Assembly: GCA_964555675.1 (NCBI GenBank)
Contig: CAZKTU010000006.1
Location: 1 to 64,000 of the forward strand
Source of the DNA: CAIWXH01 sp964555675
GTDB taxonomy: Bacteria > Chloroflexota > Chloroflexia > Chloroflexales > Chloroflexaceae
Length of the DNA: 64,000 nucleotides
Direction of reading: 5' to 3'
Each line of letters begins with the position of its first letter. Position 1 is the first letter of the stretch. The translations under genes and the position numbers were made by a program. This document shows positions 9,372 through 17,293 of this stretch, piece after piece. The notes beneath the pieces were generated by a model. The model saw only the letters and a list, made by a program, of their open reading frames with translations. It was not told the origin of the DNA and did no database searches.

Positions 9372-10736
9372 ATGGACCCCACGCGCCTGCTCACCCGCTC
9401 GCTGCGCGAGAGCCCCGCGGGCGACGAGATCGCCCGGATCCTGGCCGCCGCTCTCGCCGCCGTCGAGCCGGCCGCGGCCGTCGGTCGGCACCTGCGCCGC
9501 GACGGCGATACGCTCTACGCTGGGGCCCGCGCAATTGATCTGAGCTCGGTCGCTAGAGTGTTTGTGGTGGGCGCGGGCAAAGCCGGGGCGCCGATGGCCC
9601 GGGCGGCGGCCGCCATCCTGGGCGAGCGGCTCACCGGCGGCCTGGTGGTGGTCAAAGACGGGCACCGCGAAGCCGAGGCGACCGGGCCGATCAGCATTGT
9701 CGAGTCCGGCCACCCGCTGCCCGACGGGCGGGGCGTGGCCGCCGCGCAGCAGATGGCCGCCATGCTCCAGGGCCTCACTCCCGACGACCTGGTGATCGCC
9801 CTGATCTCGGGCGGCGGCTCGGCCCTGCTGACCCTGCCCGTCCCGGGGGTGAGCCTGGGCGACCTCCAGGCCCTCACCGGCGCGCTGCTGGCCTGCGGCG
9901 CCAGTATTGGCGAGATCAACACGCTGCGCAAGCACCTGGACGGCCTGAAGGGCGGCGGGCTCGCCAGGCTCGCCTACCCCGCGGCAGTCGTCACGCTGAT
10001 GCTCTCAGACGTCGTCGGCAATCCCCTCGATATTATCGCCTCGGGGCCGACCGTGGCCGACCCGGGCACCTTTGGCGGGGCCCTCGGCGTCCTCGAACGC
10101 TACGACCTGTTCGAGCGTACGCCGCCGCCCATCCTCGCGCATCTGCGGCGCGGCCTCGCCGGCGAGCTGCCCGAGACCCCGAAGGCCGGCGACAGGGTTT
10201 TCGAGCGGGTCAGCAATCTGCTTGTGGGCGACAACGGTCAGGCCGCCCAGGCGGCCCTGGCCGCCGCGCGGGCGGCCGGTCTCACGGCGCTCCTGCTCAC
10301 CACCTCGCTCGAGGGCGAGGCCCGCGAGGCCGGGCGCTTCCTCGCCGCGACCCTGCGCGAGCTGGCGGGGGGCGCCGGCCTCGCGCCGCGGCCGGCCCTG
10401 GTGATCGCCGGCGGCGAGACCACGGTGACGCTGCGCGGGGCGGGGCGCGGCGGGCGCAACCAGGAGCTGGCCCTGGCCGCGGCCCCCGGCCTGGCCGGGC
10501 TCGAGCGGGTCGCCCTGGTCGCCCTGGCCACAGACGGCGGGGACGGGCCCACAGACGCGGCCGGCGCGGTCGTCACGGGCGAGACTGGCGGCCGAGCGCG
10601 GGCCCTCGGCCTCGACCCCGGCGACTACCTGGCCCGCAACGATGCCTACCCATTCTTCGACGCCCTGGGCGACCTGCTGCGCCCGGGGCCTACGGGCACC
10701 AACGTCAACGACCTCACCTTCCTGTTCGCGCTCTAA
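9372..10736 (+). CDS. Glycerate 2-kinase, MOFRL family
   Basis: 454-residue cytoplasmic kinase of the GckA/MOFRL type, which phosphorylates D-glycerate to 2-phosphoglycerate. The N-terminal DUF4147 domain contains VVGAGKAGAPMA (about 60-75), the ESGHPLPDGRG segment and LISGGGSALL. The C-terminal MOFRL domain contains GGETTVTLRGAGRGGRNQE (about 345-365), LATDGGDGPTDAAGA and the terminal GTNVNDL. Length is normal. GGAG precedes the ATG at 9372. It lies 72 nt after the IclR gene, plausibly in one operon, and would feed glycerate from glyoxylate metabolism into glycolysis. Confidence 0.9.
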   Translation: MDPTRLLTRSLRESPAGDEIARILAAALAAVEPAAAVGRHLRRDGDTLYAGARAIDLSSVARVFVVGAGKAGAPMARAAAAILGERLTGGLVVVKDGHREAEATGPISIVESGHPLPDGRGVAAAQQMAAMLQGLTPDDLVIALISGGGSALLTLPVPGVSLGDLQALTGALLACGASIGEINTLRKHLDGLKGGGLARLAYPAAVVTLMLSDVVGNPLDIIASGPTVADPGTFGGALGVLERYDLFERTPPPILAHLRRGLAGELPETPKAGDRVFERVSNLLVGDNGQAAQAALAAARAAGLTALLLTTSLEGEAREAGRFLAATLRELAGGAGLAPRPALVIAGGETTVTLRGAGRGGRNQELALAAAPGLAGLERVALVALATDGGDGPTDAAGAVVTGETGGRARALGLDPGDYLARNDAYPFFDALGDLLRPGPTGTNVNDLTFLFAL

Positions 10737-10802
10737 GCCGAGCGGACGAGGGCAAGGGGAGCGCCTTGACGTCGCGGCCCTATCGGCAGTACCCTGAAAA
10801 GC

Positions 10803-11741
10803 ATGAGTAACGCAAAGCGGGTCATTCTCACCGGCGCGACCGGGCTGATCGGCACCAGGCTCTTCGCCGCCCTCCAGCAGCGCGGCTACGAAGTCGTGAT
10901 CTTCTCGCGCAGCCCCGTCGGCGCGAGCGCCAGGCTGCCCGGCGCCGCGGGCTACGTCGAGTGGGCGCCCGCCGAGGGCGGCCCCTGGGCGAGCGCCATC
11001 GACGGCGCCCACGCCGTCATCCACCTGGCCGGCGCCCCGATCTCGCAGGGTCTGCTCGGGGTGCGCTGGACCTCCGAGTACAAGGACGAGATCCTCAACA
11101 GCAGGGTCGTGGGCACGCGCGGGATCGTCAACGCGATTGCCGGGGCCGCGCGCCGGCCCGCCGTCCTGGTCAACGCCTCGGCCGTCGGCTACTACGGCTA
11201 CCGAGACGATACGCGCCTCGACGAGTACTCGCCCGCCGGCCGCGACTTCGTGGCCGAGGTCTGTGTCGCCTGGGAGCGCGAGGCGGCCCGGGCCGAGGAG
11301 CACGGCGTGCGGGTGGTGCGGGTGCGCACGGGCATCGTGCTCGACCCGGGGGCGGGCGCCCTCGGGCAACTCCTGCTGCCCTTCAGGCTGCGCACGGGCG
11401 GGCCGATCATGCCGGGCAGCCAGTACTACTCGTGGATCCACCCCGACGACGAGATCGGCCTGCTGCTGCTCGCCCTCGAGGACGAGCGGCTGCGCGGCCC
11501 CCTGAACGCGACCGCGCCCACGCCCGAGACCAACCGCGACTTCTGCGCAGCTCTCGGCGAGGTCCTCGGCTCGCCCTCGTGGCTGCCGGTGCCCGAGTTC
11601 AGCCTGCGCATCGCCCTCGGCGAGATGGCCGACCTGGTCGTCAAGGGCCAGCGGGTGCTGCCGAGGCGCGCGCAGGAGCTCGGATATAGCTTCAAGTACC
11701 CCGACCTGCGGCCGGCGTTGCGCGATCTACTGCAGGCCTGA
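10803..11741 (+). CDS. TIGR01777-family NAD(P)-dependent epimerase-like protein
   Basis: 312-residue Rossmann-fold protein of the extended SDR (SDR39U1/YfcH) family. It has the N-terminal nucleotide-binding motif GATGLIGTRL (about 11-20) and a variant active-site region NASAVGYYGYRDD (about 120). The C-terminal DUF1731-like portion includes the VKGQRVLPRRAQELGY motif (about 280-295), diagnostic for the family. The true substrate of this family is not established. A possible weak promoter, TTGACG-N18-TACCCT, ends a few nt before the gene. It is probably unrelated to glycerate metabolism. Confidence 0.85.
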   Translation: MSNAKRVILTGATGLIGTRLFAALQQRGYEVVIFSRSPVGASARLPGAAGYVEWAPAEGGPWASAIDGAHAVIHLAGAPISQGLLGVRWTSEYKDEILNSRVVGTRGIVNAIAGAARRPAVLVNASAVGYYGYRDDTRLDEYSPAGRDFVAEVCVAWEREAARAEEHGVRVVRVRTGIVLDPGAGALGQLLLPFRLRTGGPIMPGSQYYSWIHPDDEIGLLLLALEDERLRGPLNATAPTPETNRDFCAALGEVLGSPSWLPVPEFSLRIALGEMADLVVKGQRVLPRRAQELGYSFKYPDLRPALRDLLQA

Positions 11742-11795
11742 TCTCTCATCCCCCTCTTAGGCCGGCTTAAATCTGTGCTCAGGCTGGCGGCGCAT

Positions 11796-11848
11796 ACTAC
11801 CTGTGGGAAGCAGCAGGGCCCAATGGCCCTAGATGAAATACAGGTAGT
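11796..11848 (+). promoter_or_regulatory. Nested hairpin covering the ribosome binding site of the HtrA-like gene
   Basis: Outer arms ACTACCTGT (11796-11804) and ACAGGTAGT (11840-11848) are perfectly complementary. An inner hairpin AGGGCC-CAAT-GGCCCT occupies 11815-11830. The 3' outer arm contains AGGTAG, the only Shine-Dalgarno-like sequence, 6 nt before the ATG at 11854. In RNA this would bury the ribosome site. In DNA it could instead be an operator, because a CATACT -10-like sequence overlaps the 5' arm. Confidence 0.5.
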
Positions 11849-11853
11849 CAATC

Positions 11854-13014
11854 ATGGAGCGCAAGTATAATCCGATTGTTCTGCTCGCAGTGCTCTTGCT
11901 CGGCGTCTTCATCGGCGTAGCCGGCGGCGCCGTCTCGGGCGGCGCGGCCGCCCTCTATATCACCGGTCGCCAGGCCGCCGAGGCCCCAATCGCCCAGCCC
12001 GTCCTGACCGCGGCCAGCGGCGCGGTCGGGCAGACCCAGCCCGCGCCGCGCACCGGCGCCGCCCAGTCGAGCGCTGAGTCCGACACCGCCGTCGAGGCGG
12101 TTCAGAAGGTCGGCCCCGCCGTGGTCACCGTGCTCAACCGGGCCGAGCAGGGTATGGGCAGCGGCAGCGGCGTGATCGTCAGCGACCAGGGCTTCATCCT
12201 GACCAACAACCACGTGGTCGAGGGCGCTCGCGAGCTGGCTGTGGTCTTCGCCGACAACAGCCGCCGCGAGGCCGAGCTGATCGGCACCGACCCCCTGAAC
12301 GACATCGCTGTGATTAAGGTCGAGGGTGAGCTGCCCGCCGTTGCCGCCATCGGCGACGCCGCGGCCCTGCAGCCCGGCGAGACGGTCCTGGCGATCGGCA
12401 GCCCTCTGGGCAACTTCCGCAATACCGTCACCGCTGGCGTGGTCAGCGCCCTGAACCGCTCGGTCGGCCCGATGGAGGGGCTCATCCAGACTGACGCCGC
12501 GATCAACAGCGGCAACAGCGGCGGCCCCCTGATCAACCTGAACGGCGAGGTGGTCGGCATCAACACCCTGGTGGTGCGCAACGACCTCGAGTTCGGCTCG
12601 AGCGCGGCCCCGGTCGAGGGCCTCGGCTTCGCGGTGCCCAGCACCATCTTCCGCAACGTCGCCGACCAGCTGATCGCCAACGGCGAGGTGCGCTACCCCT
12701 TCCTGGGCGTGAGCTACCTGGCGATCGACGGCGACATCGCCGCCGAGCTCAACCTGCCCGTGCAGAACGGGGCCCTGATCAGGCCGAACGCCCAGAGCGG
12801 CGCGGCCGTCACCCCCGGCAGCGCGGCCGATAAGGCCGGCATCCGCGACGGCGACATCATCGTCGGCGTAGACGGCGCCCGCATCGACTACAACACCTCG
12901 CTGCGCCAGCTGCTGCTGCGCCACAAGCCCGGCGACACGGTGACCGTCACCGTCCTGCGCGACGGCCAGGAGCAGGACCTGCAGGTCACCCTCGACCAGC
13001 GCCCCACCGAGTAG
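11854..13014 (+). CDS. HtrA/DegP-like serine protease with PDZ domain
   Basis: 386-residue membrane-anchored, extracytoplasmic protease for quality control of misfolded proteins. Residues about 8-30 form an N-terminal membrane anchor, followed by an Ala/Pro/Gln-rich linker. The trypsin-like domain (about 75-280) has the triad His120 (TNNHVVEG), Asp150 (PLNDIAVIK) and Ser222 (SGNSGGPL). One PDZ domain follows (about 285-380), with the GIRDGDIIVGVDG segment typical of DegP PDZ. Other DegP/DegQ members may have two PDZ domains; a single-PDZ anchored form resembles DegS/HtrA. The leader hairpin suggests post-transcriptional or repressor control. Confidence 0.9.
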   Translation: MERKYNPIVLLAVLLLGVFIGVAGGAVSGGAAALYITGRQAAEAPIAQPVLTAASGAVGQTQPAPRTGAAQSSAESDTAVEAVQKVGPAVVTVLNRAEQGMGSGSGVIVSDQGFILTNNHVVEGARELAVVFADNSRREAELIGTDPLNDIAVIKVEGELPAVAAIGDAAALQPGETVLAIGSPLGNFRNTVTAGVVSALNRSVGPMEGLIQTDAAINSGNSGGPLINLNGEVVGINTLVVRNDLEFGSSAAPVEGLGFAVPSTIFRNVADQLIANGEVRYPFLGVSYLAIDGDIAAELNLPVQNGALIRPNAQSGAAVTPGSAADKAGIRDGDIIVGVDGARIDYNTSLRQLLLRHKPGDTVTVTVLRDGQEQDLQVTLDQRPTE

Positions 13015-13035
13015 CCTCTGCCCAGACCAAGATCT

Positions 13036-13075
13036 CTGACAGCCACCTGAGAGCCATCTCTCAGGTGGCTGTCAG
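13036..13075 (+). terminator. Perfect 18-bp hairpin after the HtrA-like gene
   Basis: CTGACAGCCACCTGAGAG (13036-13053), loop CCAT, then the exact complement (13058-13075). It sits 22 nt after the stop codon. No T-tract follows, so it may terminate by another mechanism, protect the 3' end, or be a repeat element. Confidence 0.6.
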
Positions 13076-13094
13076 CATTAAGGGAAAGTTATGC

Positions 13095-13100
13095 TATAAT
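13095..13100 (+). promoter_or_regulatory. -10 element upstream of the golvesin-domain gene
   Basis: A perfect TATAAT at 13095-13100 lies about 57 nt before the start codon. The matching -35 is weak (TGTCAG with a 19-nt spacer, inside the 3' arm of the hairpin). Confidence 0.45.
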
Positions 13101-13156
13101 CGGGCTCGCCACCAAGCTGTGGCCTCTACCAGGAACGTAGAAAACCGGAGGACCGA

Positions 13157-14608
13157 TTGAGGTCTAAGCGGACCCCCATGCTGCGGTCGCGGCTTGCCTG
13201 GGCGCTCCTGAGCCTCCTCGCCTTCTTCCCAGCCACCTTCCCTGCGCCCGCCCGGGCCGAAGGTCCTACAGGCGCCATGCCGCGCGCTGTCGGCCTTGCT
13301 CAGCTCGATGGAGTGCTGAGCCTGGCAGACGGCAGCCTCACCCTCGCACCGGGTGCGGGCGGCCCACCCCGCATCTTCGGCGACTTCCAGCGCTATGGCA
13401 CCTTCGTCTCCGATCTCCTCGCTCTCGACCAGCCCACTGCTCGCCTGAAGCTCAGCTATGCCGCCCTCACCCCCTCGGGCGCCCATGCTCGCGTCGACGT
13501 GCGCGGCAGCTCCGACGGTCAGCGCTGGCAGCCCTGGCTGACCGGCCTGCCCGCCGACGCCGTGGTGAGCTTCAGCCAGCCCGTGCGCTTCGCCCAGTAC
13601 CGGCTCTCATTGGCCGGCGGCCCTGGCGTTGCGCCGACGGTGCGCGATATCAGGCTGGCCACGACCAACCAGGCCCCCACCTACAACGTCGCCGCCCCCG
13701 AGCCCTACGCCGTGGCGCCCACCTTCAGGGTGCGGGCCACACGCCAGGGCATGATCGGCGGGCGTACGGCCAACGGCTTCATTATCCCGCCCCGCGCCCG
13801 CTTCGTCTCGCTCCCCTCGTGGAGCGTACTCTCGACCCGCGGCCGCGACGAGTACCAGGTGCGCATCAGCTACAAAGGTCGCAGCACGGTCGTGCCCGTC
13901 TACGACGTGGGCCCCTATAGCGAGCGCGACGACTACTGGGACCCCCGGCGCGATGGCTACCCCGATCTCGAGCGCGGCTGGCCCATGGACCACGCGGCCT
14001 TCTACGAGGGCTACAACGGCGGCCGGGCCGACAAAGGGCATGTGCGCTTCCCCACGGCCATGGACGTCGGCGACGGGGCCTGGATCGATGATCTCGGCAT
14101 CGTCGGCGACCAGGCCGAGGTCGAGGTCACCTACCTCTGGCTCGGCCAGGACCCGGCGGCCGGCCCGCCCGCCCGCGACCCTGCCGCCGCCGAGCATATC
14201 GTCGATGAGCTGGGCGGCGACTTCTGGCACAATAGCCCCCTCGGCCCCAGTCTGGTGGGCTGCGGCTATGGCAGGCACGCCTACTGGGCGTCGGGCAGCG
14301 GCGACCCCGCCGCCGCGGCCGTGGCCCGCTGGCAGCCCAACCTCCCGTCCGAGGGCCTCTACGAGCTGTTCGTCCACATCCCGGTCTGCCCGCACAAACG
14401 CGGGCCGGCCACCCAGGCCCGCTACATTGTCCAGCACCGCGACGGCATCCTCGAGATTGCCCTAAACCAGCAGGCGCAGACAGGGTGGGTCAGCCTGGGC
14501 CGCTACCCCTTCGCCGCAGGCGCCGGCGGGTTCATCCAGCTCGGCGCGGTCGCGCCCGACGGCTCCACCCTCTGGTTCGACCAGGCCAGATGGGTGCGCG
14601 TGCCATAA
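13157..14608 (+). CDS. Secreted protein with golvesin C-terminal-like domain
   Basis: 483-residue exported protein. The TTG at 13157 is chosen because GGAGG lies 5 nt upstream; the ATG at 13178 has no ribosome site. A signal peptide covers about residues 8-35 (cut near ARAEG). Residues about 45-170 look like a beta-sandwich with a FQRYGTFVSDLL stretch. A middle region (about 195-330) has RARFVSLPSWSVLS and VYDVGPYSERDDYW. The C-terminal 140 residues match the golvesin/Xly carbohydrate-binding-like domain seen in Chloroflexi and other surface proteins (FVHIPVCPHKRGP, then GWVSLGRYPF and a terminal LWFDQARWVRV). Probably cell-surface adhesion or polymer binding. No catalytic residues recognised. 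Confidence 0.6.
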   Translation: MRSKRTPMLRSRLAWALLSLLAFFPATFPAPARAEGPTGAMPRAVGLAQLDGVLSLADGSLTLAPGAGGPPRIFGDFQRYGTFVSDLLALDQPTARLKLSYAALTPSGAHARVDVRGSSDGQRWQPWLTGLPADAVVSFSQPVRFAQYRLSLAGGPGVAPTVRDIRLATTNQAPTYNVAAPEPYAVAPTFRVRATRQGMIGGRTANGFIIPPRARFVSLPSWSVLSTRGRDEYQVRISYKGRSTVVPVYDVGPYSERDDYWDPRRDGYPDLERGWPMDHAAFYEGYNGGRADKGHVRFPTAMDVGDGAWIDDLGIVGDQAEVEVTYLWLGQDPAAGPPARDPAAAEHIVDELGGDFWHNSPLGPSLVGCGYGRHAYWASGSGDPAAAAVARWQPNLPSEGLYELFVHIPVCPHKRGPATQARYIVQHRDGILEIALNQQAQTGWVSLGRYPFAAGAGGFIQLGAVAPDGSTLWFDQARWVRVP

Positions 14609-14612
14609 CAAA

Positions 14613-14706
14613 GCCCCGCCATAAAGGCGGGGCGCGGGAAGGCTGGCGGGTGGGCGCGGGAGGGCTTGGCCCTCCCGAAACAACCCACCCGGCACACTTA
14701 GTGTGC
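14613..14706. terminator. Hairpin cluster between convergent genes
   Basis: Three stem-loops lie in about 95 nt between convergent genes: GCCCCGCC-ATAAA-GGCGGGGC (14613-14633), a nested hairpin with outer arms CGGGTGGG/CCCACCCG and inner arms GGGAGGGC/GCCCTCCC (14647-14691), and GCACACT-T-AGTGTGC (14692-14706). They lack long T-tracts but are placed as bidirectional terminators. Confidence 0.6.
14653..14680. repeat. Third copy of the palindromic intergenic repeat
   Basis: GGCGCGGGAGGGCTTGG continuing to CCCTCCCGAAA has the same framework as the copy at 8391-8418 (GGCGC, stem, TTG loop, stem, GAAA), with compensatory lengthening and shortening of the stem arms. This suggests a dispersed REP-like or terminator family. 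Confidence 0.55.
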
Positions 14707-14713
14707 TGAAACC

Positions 14714-15244
14714 CTAATCCTCGCTGCGCTCCTGGATCACATAGAGCAGCTCGAGCAGGATGTTCTTCACGCTCTGGCGGTCGGAGGCGATGCAGGGGAG
14801 CACCTTGATCTGGGCGGGCTGGCGCAGGGCCAGGCGCAGCTCGTCGGGGCTCCAGGCGTTGGGGCGGTCCTGCTTATTGGCGGCGATCACATAGGGCGTG
14901 TCGCGGTACGAGACGAAGAAGTCGATGATGCGGTTGGTCTCGCGGAAGGTCTCTGGGCGGGTGCTGTCGACCAGGATGACCAGGCCGAGCATACCCTCCG
15001 AGAGGATCTCCCACATAAAATCGAACCGCTTCTGGCCCGGGGTGCCGAAGAGGTGCAGCACGAGATCGTCGGCGATAGCGATGCGACCGAAGTCCATCGC
15101 GACCGTCGTCTCTTTCTTGATCATCTTGGTATCGTCGGTCGCGCGGCGCTCGGTCGAGACGACCTCGATCTCGCTGATCGCCTTGATGAACTCGGTCTTG
15201 CCCGCGTTCACGGCCCCGCTGATAACCATTTTTACAGTCTGCAC
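14714..15244 (-). CDS. Small Ras-like GTPase (MglA/Rup-type)
   Basis: 176-residue cytoplasmic GTPase. It has P-loop GAVNAGKTEF (10-19), a T-rich switch region (ATDDTKMIKKETTVAMDFG), G3 variant LFGTPGQKRF (about 67-76, Gly-Thr-Pro-Gly in place of Asp-Xaa-Xaa-Gly) and G4 ANKQD (about 122-126). The G3 form FGTPGQ is typical of the bacterial single-domain GTPases encoded beside DUF4388 or roadblock genes. GTG start with GGAGGG 6 nt before it. It follows the DUF4388 gene by 48 nt on the same strand. The likely role is spatial or polarity signalling, perhaps motility. Confidence 0.82.
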   Translation of the reverse strand: MQTVKMVISGAVNAGKTEFIKAISEIEVVSTERRATDDTKMIKKETTVAMDFGRIAIADDLVLHLFGTPGQKRFDFMWEILSEGMLGLVILVDSTRPETFRETNRIIDFFVSYRDTPYVIAANKQDRPNAWSPDELRLALRQPAQIKVLPCIASDRQSVKNILLELLYVIQERSED

Positions 15245-15292
15245 ACCAGCCCTCCGCTATGGTGCTGTGCCCTGGCTGAAGCACATCGGTTG

Positions 15293-16108
15293 TCACATGC
15301 CCTTGATACGATTGATGATGCGGTTCACCAGGCTCTTCTTGACCCTGGGCAGGTCGGCCGCCTGTGGCCCGCGGTTGAGCATCGGCTTGGGCTTCTTTTG
15401 CACCTCAACCAGGCCGGCGGTGAGGAAGCCGTAGACAATCCGGCATACATCGAAGTCGCTGAGGCTCGTCTTCTGGGCGATCTCGGCGAGGGTATCCTTG
15501 CCATTGATGCGCGCGAAGATGCGCCACTCCTCGGGGGCCAGCTTGACGCCCTTCATCTTCTCGCCGGGCTGCTCGAGGAAGCGCACCACCATATCGGTCG
15601 AGGGGATACGGTCCTTGATCCGGCCCCACTCGTCGATGCGGCGCACGCCCTCCATGATCAGGTGGTCGACCGAGATTGGCGTGGGGATGACCGGGGCGTC
15701 GGGGGCGGGGCGCTGGTTCTGCTCGAAGCGAAACTCACCTTCGGGCCAGCCGAACAGGCCGTAGACCGACTCCTCGGTGAAGCCCTGTAGCGCGTTCTGG
15801 ATCTGGTCCTTGCCGGCGATCTGCTCGTCGACGATCACCTGGGTGAGGGTGGCGCCATGATCGCGGGTCGCGAGCTGCTGGCGGGCCTGGTCGAGCTGGT
15901 CGGCGTTCAGCACGCCGAGGCGCACCAGCAGCTCGCCCTGCTGATCCTCGGGCCTGCGCACCGCCATCACCAGCTTGCCCTTCTCGAAGAAGAGCAGGGC
16001 CATCTCTTGCTCGTGAGCGAGGTGCAGCCCGCCGGTCTTATAGCCCCGGTCGACCAGGTAGAGAAAGTCAGAGAGGCCGAAGTCGCGAATATTGCCTACC
16101 AGCGCCAT
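15293..16108 (-). CDS. DUF4388 domain protein (PatA-like N-terminus)
   Basis: 271-residue cytoplasmic protein. The N-terminal DUF4388 domain (about 1-115) begins with GNIRDFGLSDFLYLVDRGYKTG and contains the family-type LHLAHEQEMALLFFEKGKLV stretch. The C-terminal part (about 200-250) is a winged-helix-like module (LAEIAQKTSLSDFDVCRIVYGFLTAGLVEVQ). DUF4388 occurs at the N-terminus of PatA-type regulators and next to small GTPases. AGGGT precedes the ATG. The adjacent GTPase is the probable partner (effector, GAP or scaffold); this is inference from linkage. Confidence 0.8.
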   Translation of the reverse strand: MALVGNIRDFGLSDFLYLVDRGYKTGGLHLAHEQEMALLFFEKGKLVMAVRRPEDQQGELLVRLGVLNADQLDQARQQLATRDHGATLTQVIVDEQIAGKDQIQNALQGFTEESVYGLFGWPEGEFRFEQNQRPAPDAPVIPTPISVDHLIMEGVRRIDEWGRIKDRIPSTDMVVRFLEQPGEKMKGVKLAPEEWRIFARINGKDTLAEIAQKTSLSDFDVCRIVYGFLTAGLVEVQKKPKPMLNRGPQAADLPRVKKSLVNRIINRIKGM

Positions 16109-16174
16109 TGTTCTACCCTCCAGGGACCATAGCTGTCGATGCCCTGATCTCGGTGCGGGGGCTCCGGGGGCTCC

Positions 16175-17098
16175 CTATGCGGAAAGTGCGAGGGCCGTAT
16201 CCGGCTCTGATGAGGCGGCCGCAGCGACGCCATCGGCCTCGAGCACGGGGACGAGAGCGGCGATCGCCGTGGCGATCATCACATCGTCGGGCTCGCGGGT
16301 AGTGAGGTACTGGGTCGAGAGGGCCGGGGCGAGCATGCTGCGCACCCAGGGCCGGTGGTAGTTGTTTGCGGCCAGCCGCATAAACTCGAAGGCCACGGCG
16401 GCCACCACCGGGATCAGCACGATCCGCGCGCCGAGGCGTTGCCACCAGGGCAGGCCGGCCACGGCCAGAAAGATCACGAAGCCGATCAGAGCGGCGATCA
16501 CCAGGAAGCTGGTGCCGCAGCGGGGGTGGATGCGCGTGAAGGGGCGCACGGCCTCGACCGTGAGGGGGGCGCCGGCCTCGTAGGCGTTGATCACCTTGTG
16601 CTCGGCCCCGTGGAAGCCGAAGACGCGCTGGATGTCGGGGATACGGCTGATCGCGTAGATATAGCCCACCACGAGGACCAGGTTGATCACACCCTCGATG
16701 GCCTCGCGCAGCAGCACCGAGGCGCCCAGCTGGGTGAAGGCGAAGTTGGCCACGGCCGAGGGCAGGATGACGAAGAGCCCGATCCCGATCGCCAGGGCCA
16801 CCAGAAAGGTCGCCCCCTGGGCCAGGGGCGACAGCTCCTCCTCCTCGTCGCCGACGGCCACACTGGCCGAGAAGTCGAGGGCCTCTTTGCCGATCGTGAA
16901 GGCGGACTTCAGACCTACCAGGCCACGAATGACCGGCAGCCTCATCCAGGAGGCGGGGGCGGGGTTGGGCAGAGGAATATGCTTGAGGGCCAGCTCGCCC
17001 GTCGGGCGACGCACTGCCACGCTCGCCAGCCGGCGACCGCGCATCATGACCCCTTCGAGGACGGCCTGGCCGCCGTATGAGAAGCGCTGTTCGTCCAT
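16175..17098 (-). CDS. DUF1385 (YqhQ-like) membrane protein
   Basis: 307 residues from the preferred ATG at 17098 (MDEQRFSYGGQAVLEGVMMRG, where homologues begin); a start further upstream would add 22 unrelated residues. Family hallmarks are GGQAVLEGVMMRG at the N-terminus, FGFHGAEHKVINAYE (about 175-190) and the HPRCGTSFL motif (about 210). His, Glu and Cys in these motifs look like possible metal ligands. Four or five membrane segments are visible. The function of DUF1385 is not established. The C-terminal tail is Ala-rich and poorly conserved. Confidence 0.85.
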   Translation of the reverse strand: MDEQRFSYGGQAVLEGVMMRGRRLASVAVRRPTGELALKHIPLPNPAPASWMRLPVIRGLVGLKSAFTIGKEALDFSASVAVGDEEEELSPLAQGATFLVALAIGIGLFVILPSAVANFAFTQLGASVLLREAIEGVINLVLVVGYIYAISRIPDIQRVFGFHGAEHKVINAYEAGAPLTVEAVRPFTRIHPRCGTSFLVIAALIGFVIFLAVAGLPWWQRLGARIVLIPVVAAVAFEFMRLAANNYHRPWVRSMLAPALSTQYLTTREPDDVMIATAIAALVPVLEADGVAAAASSEPDTALALSA

Positions 17099-17121
17099 CA
17101 GATCGCTAGAGTATACGCGAA

Positions 17122-17158
17122 GGCTGTCGCCGGCACACTGTTGCCGCGTGCGACAGCC
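17122..17158. promoter_or_regulatory. Long imperfect hairpin upstream of the DUF1385 gene
   Basis: GGCTGTCG (17122-17129) pairs with CGACAGCC (17151-17158), and within it CGGCA (17131-17135) pairs with TGCCG (17142-17146). On the minus strand a TATACT lies just downstream (17110-17115), so the element is either an operator of the DUF1385 gene or the terminator of the preceding minus-strand gene. Confidence 0.4.
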
Positions 17159-17293
17159 TACCACCGCTAATCATACCACGCGCCTGCGCGCTCAGCCAAT
17201 AGTACCCCCTGGCGCTGTGCTGCTCAGGATACAGACGGCGGATTACCAGAGCGTAGCCCTTTGGTCCTACAGCCCTAGAGACAGCCCGACCTG

